Shown here one piece after another: positions 9,496 through 22,845 of a DNA stretch of 64,000 nucleotides. Under the pieces are notes generated by a model that worked only from the letters and a program-made list of their open reading frames with translations, did not search any database and had not been told where the DNA came from. Origin of the DNA: Colocasia esculenta (Eukaryota; Streptophyta; Magnoliopsida; Alismatales; Araceae); the NCBI GenBank assembly GCA_014218235.1, contig CM024760.1:67582961-67646960 (forward strand), read 5' to 3'. Position numbers and translations under genes: made by a program. Position 1 is the stretch's first letter. Every line of letters starts with the position of its first letter.

Positions 9496-10413
9496 TGGGA
9501 CCTCCATCACCAAACCTTGTTTGATTTGCCATTTGCCTACAATTTTCTTTGTTTCTGAAGTGTTAGAATCTTCTTAGGATCGGGTTCTTCATTTTATTCC
9601 ATCTACTACTTTGGGGCCATGTCGCGACGGATTGGGCGGGCGTGACCTTCTCGCGGCAGACCTAAAGGACGCAATCTCAGGTTCACTTTGGTTGGTGCTA
9701 CTTTTCATTCTGTGGTTATGTTTGATTCTGTTAGTGAGTCTTCATCTTCTATTTAGTTGTTTTCATGTTGTACTGTCTTTAGGGTAGTTTGTTTGCCATA
9801 TGTTTGTGTGTGGTTTAGGGTTTCTGTAAACAGAGATTATCACCACCGACCTGTTGGTCGCGATAAGGTTGCAACCGATCTAGTCATTGCGACTTTATCA
9901 GAAACATCCTAGACTAGTGTTTGTTAGTTTAGGATAGTATTTGCATACACTTTGGTGTAATTAGATACATGCATACACTATTTCGTGTAGATAAGATTCG
10001 TCCTTGGTAGTGGAGACCATCTCACCCACGAGCACTCGTGAGATGACCAGAGCCTGCTACCAACGGCCTCCGTAAGTCCCCGTTGCCGTACGCACGTTGT
10101 GGTCGCCAGGCTGGTTGTACCTGTTCCCCCTAGTTTAGGTCGTTTGCGTGTGAGTTATGTGTCACCCCTTAGTCAAACCGGAGTACTTGAGTACACACCT
10201 ATTGGGGTTCCTTATTAGCCGAGTGCAGGTCATTTAAATCAATCTGTTAAAAGGCTAAGTGATAACCCTAAAATCCTAATGCTAATCATGTTAACATGGG
10301 TGTTTGCTTGAGAACACCCTTTCTCATCCCCTTCTTGTGTGATTTTAACTATTGTTGTACCCCTTATTTGTATTTTAGTGTATCCTTTTAATTCCCCCAT
10401 TTTTTATCCTCTC
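9496..10413 (+). other. Untranslated leader of Tat-1
   Basis: No credible gene. It contains two more GTCGCGA-type blocks (9618-9685, ending TCTCAG|GTTC; and 9843-9900). At about 10065-10135, CCTCCGTAAGTCCCC and CAGGCTGGTTGTACC match the Tat-4 leader at 58460-58517, so this part of the leader is conserved between copies. Confidence 0.5.
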
Positions 10414-12470
10414 ATGGCTCCTTTCCACTTCACCTATCCTCCAACCTCTCCTCCTCATGTAGACCCCTTGTCTCATGAGTCTCTTTCAAATTCAGCCCAG
10501 TCTAGGGCCCATCGGGCCAATGAGAGTGTCGTTTCCCACTCTATCCCATCACTATCCTCCTCTGATGAGGCCACATAATTGGAGTGCCTCCTGCTTGAAA
10601 TGGGCCCTGACCAGGCCCGCGAGTTGTTGTCTACCTTTGCTCTATGGTCTTCTTCCAAAATGGGCCTAACAGGGCCACATTATCCTACTCATTCTAGATC
10701 ACCTCACATTGTCTCTCCTAGATCGGGTCACCCTTCTCTTCAGCCCACATCATTACAACTGACCCATTATGCTCAATCTGGTTCAGACCTTGACTCTCAA
10801 CTCCGCTCTCATGCCCAAGCTGGCCCTCGCTATCCACAATCTATCTCGGCTCAGGACTTCCAATCCGAGTTCGAGTCTATGAAGTGAGAGCTTAGAGACT
10901 TGCGGAGGCAGTTAAATCTCAAACCCTCCTTTAATGATACACTCCATGATTTCCATGGTCTCTGGATCCCTCCACTCTCTCAGCTCCTCGTTTATCACAA
11001 ATATAGTGGAGCTAGAGACCCTTACATCCATCTTAAGGAGTTCCTCTATGAGTTTGTGTCCTATCAGTATGATTGTCGCTTATTGGTTTATCTTTTTAGG
11101 CGTCGTTGGATGGACCCACTCTGGAGTGGTTCTATTCACTGCCTCCCAATGAAGTCGAGGATTTTGATGTTGTCAATACCAAAATTGGGCTGGGCCCTAG
11201 TATTCAATGGCCGATCTGGTGACTGAGCAAATGAAGCCTGATGAAGAGTTTGCGATTTATGCCGACCGGTGGCGTCAAATGTCTAAATGTGTCCAGATGC
11301 ATATCCTAGAGGAAAAGAAGATCAAGCTCATCATTGCCAATGCAATACCCATGTACCACCACATTTTGGCTATGAACGACATCACATCCATTGAACAATC
11401 ATACAACCGTGCTCGTTTTATCAAAGACCCAACTCATCAACTCCCCCATGCCATCCTTGTTTGAGGCCCAACAACCTAGTTGCACATTTCGAGGGCCCAC
11501 CTATGAGGAAGTCCAAACCCATGCCCAAGTTGATGCCAACCACCATCCCACGCCTACGCACTCCACTAACCACCATATGCCTCCACCTCCATATAGCCAA
11601 CTCGCTCCACTTCCACAAGAACAACCACCTCACACGTGCCGCCGCCCCTACCATCCTGTACCCAGCCATCATAGTATCCATTTGGCCCTAAGCGAGCCCA
11701 TTATCACCCGTTTCCCGAAGCCCTTTCAGATGTCTTTGCAGCCCTAATGTCTACCAATGCATTGTAGCTCCCTTCAGAAAGCCAAGCTGAGATGCTATCG
11801 TGTACCGATATGAATATTGCCTATATCATCGCTATCCAGGGCATACGTTCGCAAATTGTTGTGAATTTCGAGATGTCATATATGATCTTGATCTAGAGCA
11901 GAAGATAAATTGGTCCGAAATGCATAGACTCATCCTACATTGTGAAGAAATGAGAAGAACACAAGGCTAGGTGCAACAGCCCTCTCCATCACAGGTAGTG
12001 GAACAACCACCCAAGGAGCCTCAGGCAGATCAGTTCCAACAGTCCCCGAGATAGCAAGGGCAAATATCAAGACAATCATTTACATTAGTGCAAGCCCAGA
12101 GGCACTTCTTTACTTACCCTCCAAGTGCACTACCTGCTCCGTCACCACCTCAACAACCTCCTCCACCAACCCTTGCTCAGGCCAGCACCACCACACCTAC
12201 CCCTGATGCTGTACCGCACTATGATGACAAGTTGTCACCTCGACGTATTGTGTCAATGTGCTGTCGGTCATCTCCCCCAACGCCACAACCCACTGATCCC
12301 TCACCTCCCACAAACTCTCCATCCTTACCCATTGCCACCATCTCTATGCCACAACCACACGTGCCTGAGTAAGCCACCACCATAGCACCAAGGCTCGAGC
12401 AAGCTACACTCACCTCTGAGCTGGAGCAAGAGTTTCCAACTCCCATGCTTAGGCTGGCTTAGGCTCTGAG
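10414..12470 (+). pseudogene. Tat-type Gag (Tat-1)
   Basis: The start MAPFHFTYPPTSPP is at 10414, with stops or frame changes near 10576, 10885, 11100 and 11460. Recognisable in order: a Pro/Ser-rich N-terminus; FHGLWIPPLSQLLVYHKYSG and SYQYDCRLLVYLFRR (10950-11100); EQMKPDEEFAIYADRWRQM...IKLIIANAIPMYHHILAMNDITSIEQ (11226-11400), the retrotransposon gag core; and a CX2HX4HX4C knuckle, YCLYHRYPGHTFANCCEF, at about 11815-11870. Each has a direct counterpart in Tat-4 (59470-60440). A Pro/Thr-rich tail continues to about 12470. Gag builds the particle; this copy is not functional. Confidence 0.8.
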
Positions 12471-12619
12471 TTGGAAGAAGAGCTCTCTCCGCACGAGCCT
12501 GTCCTTGCCATCATCCAATCACCTCACACTAAACACTTTGCATCTGACAAACCCTCCATAGCCACCATACATCCCATCACCATCACCACCCAACAGAGCG
12601 GGTGTGAACCACTAAGAGA

Positions 12620-13757
12620 ATGCCTCGGATTTACTCCCATGAACAAGGTGGACCGAGTAAAGATAACACAGTCTTGGTCATTCGTTTTGACCCTCACAAC
12701 TACATCAGTCGCATGCCGATCTATATCCTTATCTTAGGCATATTTAAGAAGGGTGAGCCTTCGTCCCCTCAGGAGATGATTATCAAAAAGAGTTTCCAAG
12801 CATTTGTGACAGTCACTTCTAAAGCGAGGATGGTAGTTATTACATTGCTTATGGGAGATGCTATCGTAGATGCCGTCATCACCCCTCGCTCAGTTGTATT
12901 ACAAATGGTCAGACAAAAGAAGGGGTTCTCTATGAAGATCATGTTGTCACATAGTGCCGCCAAGACTGTCATAAAATCAATGTTTAAAGGCCAGTCATGG
13001 CAACCTTTAGTTGAAGTTCTCAACAGTGCAACCGCCACATCTCTATTGGAGCTTCCACTTAAGGGACATGTAGCTGCACTGCCAAGCCCGTCTGAGGCCT
13101 TTCTTGAGATGATCTTTCCATACAAGGAGAAACACTCTGTGTCACCTAAAGCTGCACTCAAGGGGCAAGAAGTCAGGCTGCCAAGAGCATCTAAGATTGT
13201 CTCGAAGGCTCTCCATGCCATCATTTAGCCTGACCAGGGGCACAATGCTATGCTACCAAGAACATTCAAGGTTTTGCCAAGGGTCCTTTACAATTTGCCT
13301 CAACCTGTCAGTCAGTTGGTCGTACTAGTGCCACCCATCACACTCCTAGAAGCCTCCCCTCTTTAACGATCAAGGGAGTTGGCCTTCATGTTTGACTGTC
13401 ATGCCAAGATGCCAAATAGCAAGTTGTTGGTACCAAGCATCAAATCCCCATGGATCTGCACTGTCCACTTGTCAAGGAAAACCCTCTCAGTGATGAAGCC
13501 AATTTATGGCATTCCCCCATAGGTTACTATAGAGGTTAGGTATGCAAATGATGGCCAAGTGGCAAGTACACACATGGAAATCATGTCAATTAATGAGAGA
13601 GAGTTGTGTGGCGATAGAGAAGAGCGAGGTCGTCTACTACTTGGGCCCGTTATCTAAGGAGACATGTCAAAAACAAGAAGTCACGTCTATCTGTAAAAGT
13701 AAAGTGGCCGGCACATTAGTGGGCGACTGCCAAGAAGAGGAGGAGGTTGCATTCTAG
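12620..13757 (+). pseudogene. Unassigned Tat-1 internal coding remnant
   Basis: An open frame of 202 residues (12620-13228) followed by short open stretches to 13757. By position it should be the protease/G-patch region, but I see no D-T/S-G motif and no G-patch glycine pattern, so I do not name it. Motif-like stretches LPLKGHVAALPSPSEAFLEM and LKGQEVRLPRASKIV are spaced like a degenerate internal repeat (ALPSPSEAF / RLPRASKIV / MLPRTFKVL). Possibly the linker between protease and RT. Confidence 0.35.
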
Positions 13758-13943
13758 ATTCAAACTCTACAAGAAACATGTTGATCTTAATATCTTGGCA
13801 ACTTCTGACCTTGATCTTTCAATACTACTCATTCTGGTCAATTTTGTTCTAATAAGAGGTGCCCGATCTCTCAATCCTAGGCTGGTGCCACATCCTTCAT
13901 CTCCTACTCCTCTAGGGTCATTGGACCCTCACTTATCTCCTTC

Positions 13944-14300
13944 ACCTGAGCCACCAGATCATCCTTTGGGTACTCAGGGCATCTTTTCATCCTCTCCACC
14001 GAGTCTCCCAATCATCTTCTGGGCACTCAGGATTCCCCTCTTTCTCTTCCACATGAGCCACCCGATCATCCTCTAGGTACTCAGGGTATCTTTTCATCCT
14101 CTTCACCTGAGCCTCCCAATCATCTTCTGGGTACTCACGATTCCCCTCTTCCTCTTCCTCCTGAGCTGCCCGATCATCCTCTGGGTACTCAAGGTATCTT
14201 TTCATCCTCTCCACCTGAGCCTCCCAATCATCTTCTAGGTACTAAAGATTCGCCTCACTTATCTCTACCTCCTGAGCCACCCGATCACTCTCCAGGTCCT
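13944..14300 (+). repeat. Coding-type minisatellite, period about 108 bp
   Basis: Three full repeats and a partial one of a unit of about 108 bp that is itself two diverged halves of about 54 bp. The half-units read, in one frame, PPDHPLGTQGIFSSS and PPNHLLGTHDSPLPLP, joined by P-E-P. Copies begin near 13948, 14054, 14163 and 14273. The frame is open across most of the array, so it probably encoded a Pro/Ser-rich spacer of the Tat-1 polyprotein. Confidence 0.75.
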
Positions 14301-15216
14301 TAGGTTTTCTTTCCACATCTTCCCAGGACGTCTGATCTTGGTCTCAATTCCCCTCCTTCCACTTCCCCTACTAATCCTGCAGATCCTTCACCCTCTATTA
14401 TGTAGTTCCTTTCTTTAAGCTCTCCTAATCTGGGGTTTGACCCGATTCCTCCTTCCCCACTTGCTCAAGGTCTTGACCCTTTTTCTCATTGTTTCCAAGG
14501 TTTAAGTCCTCACAAGCATTTTCTTCATTTCTTTGTAAGCCCTTTTCCATTGACGCTTCTTATCCCTCATCTTCTTGTAGAGTCTTTTCTCCATCTTGTT
14601 TTTGTGTTGAGCTGACTCCAAGTCTTGCCACCCCAACTTTTCATCATTTCCTACAATGAGCTAATTAAAATCAACTAAAATCGAAGTTCAAAGACTAATG
14701 AAGGCCATTATTTCAATAAAGGGGTCACATTGTGCACCAAATAACCATGCAAATATTTGTTTTAATACAAATAAAAACATCAAAGAGAGTCATCTCAGTT
14801 CACAACAAGAGTGGTCGAGTCAGTCTTAGGTTTATTTTGCTTCTGCAGCACACATGTCGGAGATTACTCCACGCTAGGAGTCCAACATTCCTTCTCCTGT
14901 TATTAAAGGCTACTCAAAGCAAGGATTACATCATCACACACTTACATGGAAACCTTACTCGGTTCCTCTAGCAAACACTATTGCTACTTAGGCCATACCT
15001 AGGAGGCGCAAAAGTTGTTCTCTTCTTTACTCGATCAAAGTGTACGGGAAAAAAAGGGCTATATGGGCAAGACGACCAACCTAAGCACATCTCGTGGAGA
15101 GGAAATCTCAAATAAGGATGGTCAATCAAGCCTGCAAAAGAAAAAAAAAAAAAGAGAGAAGAAAAAAAAGACAAAAAAATTTAAGGAATAGGGGCATGAC
15201 AAAGAGTGGTAGTATA
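14301..15216 (+). other. Tat-1 internal sequence, no gene recognised
   Basis: Short Pro/Ser-rich coding debris to about 14650, then AT-rich sequence with no usable frame, then a purine-rich tract at 15132-15180. I see no RT, RNase H or integrase motif here. The Tekay element inserts at its right end. Confidence 0.4.
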
Positions 15217-15221
15217 GTTCC
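15217..15221. repeat. Target-site duplication of the Tekay-like element, left
   Basis: GTTCC directly before the LTR start TGTAACG; the identical GTTCC follows the right LTR at 25883-25887. Confidence 0.85.
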
Positions 15222-18200
15222 TGTAACGCCCCGACGCAGAATATCGGAGCGATATATAGTTATTAAATAGTACAGAGCTAGAATAAATGGAAAACTATTG
15301 CACAATTGGAAATAATATCAAATAACCTCCAATTCATTAATATTCCATCAAACACCATGACCTAACTATTGCATCGACTAATAAGAGCCATAACCAGGGC
15401 CCAAAGTACTTTACTCGAATTCAAACTAATACATAAAGACCAGGCGACTCATAACTATACTAACTATCTACTATGCAAGTGGTTTCTGAAACAGGTCACT
15501 CTTGGACATCGTCCTCATTCCCCTCCTCGTGAGTGTGGTCACCGTCTGACTCACCTGAAACACATGAAATAGATAAAGATCAGATGACTCATAACTATAC
15601 TAACTATCTACTATGCTAGGATGAGCGAATAACGCCCTGTAGGACTTTTATATCTCATGAGAACAAGCATGCTTAAAGTGTTTAATGTCTTATAGAGGCA
15701 GGATACTAAGACAAGTAGTCATGTATAGTCAAGAGAACGACGTAACAAGTCAACGTGAAGCAATAGAACAATCACGAGAGTATAACATCACAAGAATTGG
15801 CCATATTACGAGATAGCAAGCAAACTAGTCACGATAGCAAGTATGGGTCAGTATTTATTCAACCCCAAGTTCAAGTAACAAACAAATGATTGATTGATTG
15901 TCATAGATTAAATCTTGCGTGTCATGCATTAGGTGTATGCCATCACCTAGATCATTAGACCCCCGCGAGTTATAGCCTTTCAGGTGCTCCTCCCAAGGAC
16001 CAGATCTGGCCCTTATAATGTTGCCTAGCATAGTCATGTTTGTTATCTTAGACAATCAATTGATGGCCAAGTAGGGTACCAAGAAGAGATGAGAGTAATA
16101 GACGAACTAGATGAGAGTACAGAGTGAAAGTGAATAGATGAGAGTAACGAGATAGTAGATGAGATAGGGGTACAATCATAAAATAACGTTAAACCATAAT
16201 AGTAACAGTTGCACAGCACTAAGTCGGGCAGCCTGGTAGAAGTCAACACTGCCCACTAGCCGTGCTATGAACACAGGCTAAATGGTCCGGCTTGATTGCA
16301 AGATAAGAGTGACACACTAAGGTCGTTTGGATCGTACTGATCCCTAAGGGTGTATCGGGTGTTAAGGTACAACTAGCTCGTCGGCTAAGGATGTGCGCCA
16401 AAGACAAGAAGACTTACGGAGGCCTTGACAAGGATTCCTTGGTCCAGTCCGGAGTCTACCCGTGGAGAGGTGGTCCATGCCAAGAGAAAGTGTGTAGAAA
16501 ACTTGTCCGTCGTGCCTCGAGTGCTCGAAGGCCGAGGGAAACGGTAACGGTGTATAAAGCGCACGAGAAAACGAAAACAAGTGTAACTATTTAAAATAGG
16601 GAATTTAAGTGAAGTGTTACTCTCAATTACCAGATATATATTGAATATCTTATAAAGGTCTCATGGCAGTCATTAATGTTTAGTGTGTGCAAGTGTATAG
16701 AAATCAAGAGAGCATGTATGGTTGTGCATATAGCTTTTATATTAAATTCATTTAATAGTGTCCATTATTAATTAATTGATCGTAATTATTCATGACAGTA
16801 CTTAATTTGGGCTTAACAAAGTTTAATAGACATGTATAGTAGGGTTAAAAGGGTAAAAATTAAGTTCTGGCCATGACCTTGAGGTCGCGACGCACAAGGG
16901 TGGCGCAATCAGGTTGGGACGCCAGAGACTTACGCAATCAGAGAATCCAGGTTGCGACGTACAGGGGTGTCACGTTAAGGTAATCGCGACGCCCTTGCAC
17001 GACGCGTTTTGTTGAACCGGTGCTGGGGTGAACCGGGTCTGGTCATGACATGTCGACCCATCGTGATCAGATCGTGACAGTTCTCCTTGTCAGGACCCCC
17101 TCCTGAGGTCGTGATGCATCGGGCTGTCGCGATCTCAGAGGGTGGCCCGAGCCTAGAAAAACGATTTGCCCTTTATTCCAAGTGGGGCTCCTTCGATACT
17201 AATCACATCAAAAATTAATATAAAATCACATAAAGCTCCAAAATTCATGAAATCAATATTAAACGATTCTAAACATGAAGAACTATCACTGGGCATGATG
17301 AATTAGAAAACAAACATGTTTAGGACATGCTTTTATTAGGTTGAACTTCGGTAACCTAATCATGCATAGTCATGAATAAATGATTTAATTGGCAATGAAT
17401 ACACGATACAAATTAGGGTAAATAGGGGCGTTTGAAAACTAGGATCATATAGTGTTTAAGAGAATTATATCAGGACACGAGATCATGCCGAAACAAGGAT
17501 TGAACACAAACATGATGGTTCAGGCACAACATGTCAACAGAAGTTTGGGCATTTAATTCACCCTCATGGAAGAATAAAATAGAGCGAAATCAAAGGGCTT
17601 TCGTAGGGGATCATAAAGACTACCTAGGGTAATTTTTATACGAGTTAAGCTTGAGAGATTGCCTACCTTTCATTGAAGTAAAGAAAACCCTAGTTTTGGA
17701 GATGAAAACAGAAAAATTATCCTTGCTCCAAGCCTTCTCCTCCCATGCTCCTTCGTCCACAGCCTTCTCCTTCATTCTCCAGAGCTCCAACAACGATCTA
17801 TGGGGTGATAGGGCTGAGATTGGGGTGTTTTGATGTCTAATAAAGTCCTAAACACCTAAAACTCCTCTCTTCTCCTCCAACTCCGAAAATTCATATTTAT
17901 CATCTATTTTCCCACCATTTATCCACCTAATGGGGTTGGGAAGAGAGTTAAATTTGTGGTCAAAGGTTAGGGTAAGGTTAGGACTCCTTTTTAGGATACC
18001 TATGATTTATTTAATGCTTATCTTGCCCCTTTTATTATTTACTATTATTTTTAATCCGAATTTCACCTAATTATCTCCAATCATGTGTTGGGCTCTCCTC
18101 ATTTGGCCCACTCTATCCTGTTTGGGCCATTAATATAACACATTCTAATTTTGGTTAATGGGTATTCATTTAATTCATTTAAATTCTATTTATTCTATTT

Positions 18201-18282
18201 TTATTCTAATTAAATCTATTTATCTCATTTATTATATTGAAAATTTTATTTTATTTTGAATTTAAAAATCAAGGTTACTACA
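15222..18282 (-). repeat. 3' LTR of the Tekay-like element
   Basis: Plus-strand borders TGTAACGCC (15222) and TACTACA (18282). Pairs with 22846-25882. It differs from its partner by an extra local copy of about 40 bases: the stretch near 15440-15475 recurs at 15578-15613. A CpG-rich palindromic block lies at 16873-17150. Confidence 0.92.
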
Positions 18283-18293
18283 TCCTCCCCCAC
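18283..18293 (-). promoter_or_regulatory. Polypurine tract of the Tekay-like element
   Basis: On the minus strand GTGGGGGAGGA abuts the 3' LTR start TGTAGTAACC. The pol stop codon (18294-18296) is directly upstream. Confidence 0.85.
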
Positions 18294-21200
18294 TTAAAAA
18301 AAATTTGGTCCCCAAAATTCATATGATCGTGAGAGGAAGAGTGACTTACTGAATAACTCCGGATAATTTTGTCGCATTAATGCTTCGGGCTCCCACGTGG
18401 CCTCTTCAACTTCGTGATTTCTCGACAGTATCTTGACCACAGGTATAGATCGATTCCGAAGCTATTGCATCTTCTTGTCCAATATCTTCACTGGCCTTTC
18501 TTCATAGGTCATGTCCTTGTTGAAAATAATGTCATCATAGCCGATTACATGTGACGGATCATACACATATTTCCTCAACATTGACACGTGTAAAACATTG
18601 TGTACTGTTGAGAACTGAGGAGGTAGTGCCAAGCGATACGCCACCTCACCAACTCTATTTAAGACCTCAAATGGGCCTATGAATCTTGGTCTTAACTTGC
18701 CTTTCATCCCAAACCTTTGAAATCCACGGGTTGGGGATATTTTCAGCATCACGTGATCTCCGATCTGGAATTCTAAATCTCTTCTTCTTTTATCAATATA
18801 GCTCTTTTGCCTGGACTGAGCTATCTTAATCCTATCTCTGATGATCTGTATATCCCTGCTAGTGGTCTGCACCATATCAGGTCCCAACCACTGCTGTTCA
18901 CCCACTTCGTTCAAGCATACATGCGATCTGCAGCTCCTACCGTACAGTACTTCGAATTGTGCCATCCTAATGCTGGCTTGATAACTGTTGTTGTAGGAGA
19001 ATTCAATCAGGGATAGCTGCTCATTCCAATACCCGTCAAAAACTATAGTGCAGGCACGTAGCATGTCTTCCACTATCTAGTTTGTCCTTTCTGTCTGTCC
19101 ATCCGTCTATAGGTGGAAGGTAGTGCTGAAATTTAGTTTAGTGCCTAATGCAATCTGAAGTCCCTTCCAGAATCTAGAAGTGAATCTGGGGTCACAGTCT
19201 GAGACTATGAATACGGGGACTCCATGTAGTCTTACTATTTCTTTCACATACAAGGCTGCTAACACATCCACACTCCATGAACTTTAGATTGCCAAGAAAT
19301 ATGCAGACTTAGTTAAATGGTCTACAATAACCTATATAACATCGAGTCCACCACGAGTTCGAGGTAAACCCATGATGAAATCCATTCCAATGCTTTCCCA
19401 CTTCCATTCTGGCATGTCTAAGGGTCTAAGTACACCCGCAGGACGACGATGTTCTGCTTTTACCTACTGACAGGTGAGGCAGTGCGCAGCATGCTTAGCC
19501 ACCTCACGCTTCATGTTGGGCCACCAAAATGACCTTTTCATGTCTTGGTACATCTTGGTTGCGCCTGGATAAATGGTATACTTGGTCTTATGGGCTTCAT
19601 CCATTAGCTTTCTTTTCAGCTCCTCATTGTCAGGCACACATGTCCTGACTAGGAATGGATCATTTGCTTGCTGCTCTCTGATCTCGACAAGGATGTCGGG
19701 ATGAGCTCTAAGATTAGCCACTATCATCTTATGACTTCTTTTCTTAATATTCAGATCCAGACTGGCGAATTGCTCAAGTAATTGCATCTCGCCCATGACT
19801 AAACAACATAACGAAGCTACTGGCTTCCTACTGAGTGCATCAGCAATTGCATTACCTTTGCCCAGGTGATATTGAATATTGAAATCAAAATCCTTGAAAT
19901 ACTCCAGCCATCTACGTTGTCACATATTAAGCTCTTTTTGAGAAAATAAGTAATTCAAGCTCTTGTGGTTGGAGTAGACAATAAATTGCTCAACATAAAG
20001 GTAATGCCTCCAGATCTTGAGTGCAAATACCACAACAGCTATTTCTAAGTCATGGACAGGATAATTAACTTCATGTGGCATCAACTGTATTGAAGAATAT
20101 GCTATTACCTTCTCATTCTGCATTAGCACACAGCCTAGATCGATTCCAGATGCATCAGTGTAGACTGAGAATCCTTCGCCCTCGACTGGCAACGCGAAGA
20201 CAGGTGCAGATGTTAACAATTACTTCAGGGTCTGGAAGCTCTTCTCTCACTCCTTGCTCCAGACATAGGGATTCTTTTTCCGCGTAAGGCGCGTAAAAGG
20301 TACAGCTATCTTGGAGAAGTCATTTATGAACCATCTGTAGTAGCTAGCCAGTCCAAGAAAGCTTCTGATCTCAGTAACATTAGTCGGCCTTTCCCAGTTG
20401 AGCACGGCTTCAACTTGGAAAGATCGACAGCGATACCATCCTTGGAAATAACATGGCCTAGAAATGACACATCCTTGAGCCAGAATTCGCACTTGCTCAA
20501 TTTGGCGTAGAGCTTGTTGTCCCGCAAGATCTGCAGAGCGATCCTCAGATGCTCCTCATGCTCTTCCTTGGTCTTCGAGTATATGAGAATATCATCAATG
20601 AATACCACGACAAACTTGTCGAGGTATGGTCGATAGATGTTGTTCATTAGTTGCATGAAAGCTGCAAGAGCATTAGTTACTCCAAAAGGCATAACTACAA
20701 AATCGTAATGACCGTACCTACTCCTGAAAGTCGTCTTGTAAATGTCTGCATCTTTAATCCTCATCTGATGATATCCCGATCTAAGATCAATCTTAGAAAA
20801 GTATTTAGCTCCTAATATCTGGTCAAACAATTCATCAACTCGAGGTAAAGGGTACTTTTTCTTGATAGTGAGATGATTTAACTGCCTATAATTGATGCAT
20901 AATCTCATAGATCTGCCCTTCTTCTTGACGAACAACACTGGTGCTCCCCAAGGAGAAGTAATTGGTCTGATAAATCCCTTTTCCAATAATTCCATCAATT
21001 TCTCTTTCAATTATTTCAATTCAGCCGGGGACATTCTGTAAGGTTGGCGTGACACCGGTGCAGCTCCAGGTGTTAGATCAATTGAGAAATTTACATCTCT
21101 CTCAGGTGGAATGCCTGACAGCTCATCGGGGAACACGTCGGGGTATTATTGCACTATATGTATGTCAGATATCTTTGATTATTTCTTTTCAACCACAATT

Positions 21201-22636
21201 GCGGCAAGAAATGCCACACAGACATTCCTTTTCATGTTCTGTGCTTTGATAGCAGAGACGAGAGACAAGTGCCTCTTGTGTCTACGTCCCGTGAAGGATA
21301 ATTTAGGGAATTCACTAAAGGATATCTTCCCTCGTCTACAATCCACGATAGCCCCATACGTGGACAACCAATCGGCTCCCAGAATAACATTGTAGCCCTC
21401 TATGGGCATACAGATCAAATCGGCTCTCAAATTGAGTACATCAATCCTTACATCAGCTAATGGAGAATACTTATTCAATTGAGCTTTTTCTCCCAGTGGG
21501 GTAGTGACAGGTAATTCAAATGCCATAGATGTAGGCTTTTCATTTAATGTTTTAGTAAATGCTTGTGATATGATTGAATGCGTTGTGCTTGTATCAAACA
21601 AAACAAAAGCTGATTGAGAGAAAACTGGTAAACTACCTTCTACGACCCCACCATCCTCAGTGGTCTCCACTTCCTGTAAGGCTTCAAGTCTGCCGGGCTT
21701 CTTTTGTCCTATGGGACGCTTCTCTTTTTCTTGCTCCTTTAACACAGGGCACTCAGAAATGCGGTGATTACGATTTCCGCATCAGAGGCAAGCGCTTGCT
21801 TTTCTCTAGTATTCAGCAGTAGTGTGACCAGGCTTGTCACAATGTTCACAATTTGTCTTGTTGGTGTTTGGAGGTGTAAGTATCTTGGGCTTTCTTTCCT
21901 AGTTCAGCCCTCCAGTGACGTTGAACGGCCGCTTCTTGCCATTGATGGTCTTGCTTGAGGAACCTAATGTTGGTTCCTTCTTGACCAGTCTCCCTTTAAT
22001 GCGATCAGTGAGATCGGTCGCATCTTCCAGTAACTGAACCTTCTTAACCATTTCAATATATGTCTGAATGTCCATAGGTGCAAGTTGAGTAATATAAGAA
22101 GGCTTCAGCCCATTGAGGAAGCGCCTTGCCTTCATCTTTTCGGTGCTGACCAAGTGATTAACATATCGGGCCAATCGAGAAAACTGCACTTCATATTCAG
22201 CGACTGTAAGGTGCCTCTGCTTCAATGCAGCAAATTCTGATGCCTTCCTCTCGTGGACTCTTTTACAGAAATACTTGGAGTTGAAGTGTTCCTTGAATTT
22301 CTCCCAAGTAAATTGTGCGTCTGCTCTGGTGGCTTCAACGGACTCCCACCATGCACGGGCATCCCGTTCAAGCTGAAAGGTTGCAAGTAATAGCTTGTCA
22401 CCATCCGTGCATTGCATGACGCAGAAAATGCGGTCTATCTCCTTGAGCCAGTTTTTTGCCTCATCAGGGTCAGTGGTCCCATTGAACCGAGGTGGGTTCA
22501 AGTTGCGGAAGTTCCTGTGTAATTCACCAGCTCCTCAGTTATTGTTGTTATTAGCTCCAGCAGCCTGGAGTAATGTCTGAGTAAGCTGTTGGATTGTGTG
22601 GTGCATGTTACGGAGTTCAGCACACTCCGCTGCCAT
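18294..22636 (-). pseudogene. Tekay-like gag-pol polyprotein with chromodomain-like tail
   Basis: ATG at 22636 (MAAECAELRNMHHTIQQL). Gag core at 22500-22000 (RFNGTTDPDEAKNWL, ARAWWE, FKEHFNSKYF, RFLNGLKP). Two CX2CX4HX4C knuckles lie near 21860 and 21780; the first has lost its last Cys and the second contains a stop. Protease near 21610-21350: active site D-T-S instead of D-T/S-G, then NVILGADWLSTYGAIVDC. RT 21010-20480 with YRQLNHLTIKKKYPLPRVDELFDQ and FIDDILIYSKT. RNase H 20219-19920. Integrase 19796-18600 (HAAHCLTC zinc half, LIEFSYNNSYQASIRMAQFEVLYGRSC, GDHVMLKISPTRG), then a chromodomain-like end (EVEEATWEPEALMRQNYPELF). At least six stops and a frame change disable it. Confidence 0.93.
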
Positions 22637-22826
22637 TGCTAGTGTATAGTTCCTTCAAAAGAGAATTTAAATGTAAGTCATTGAGTTTGCACTAAGTTTG
22701 TGTATGTGTGAGTTGATTTTTATTATCTTATTACCCTTGGTTCTACCCATCTCACATAGGTATGAAATTTAGACTCTAAGTCAAGGCAGGTCAAACCTAG
22801 ATCATCCTATACTTAAGAATAACATA

Positions 22827-22839
22827 GGCTCTGATACCA
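22827..22839 (-). promoter_or_regulatory. Primer-binding site of the Tekay-like element
   Basis: On the minus strand TGGTATCAGAGCC, the classic initiator tRNA-Met complement, a few bases inside the 5' LTR end at 22846. Confidence 0.9.
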
Positions 22840-22845
22840 CAAAAT

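Noticed and set aside
10473..10658. Overlapping small frames on both strands in the Tat-1 gag region
   Set aside because: Shadows of the Pro/Ser-rich Gag N-terminus; only the frame matching the Tat-4 Gag is supported.
12620..13228. Tat-1 protease
   Set aside because: Right position, but no D-S/T-G triplet, no ILGRPWL-type motif and no G-patch; left unassigned.
22827..22839. tRNA gene fragment (GGCTCTGATACCA)
   Set aside because: It is the primer-binding site of the Tekay-like element next to its LTR; no cloverleaf surrounds it.
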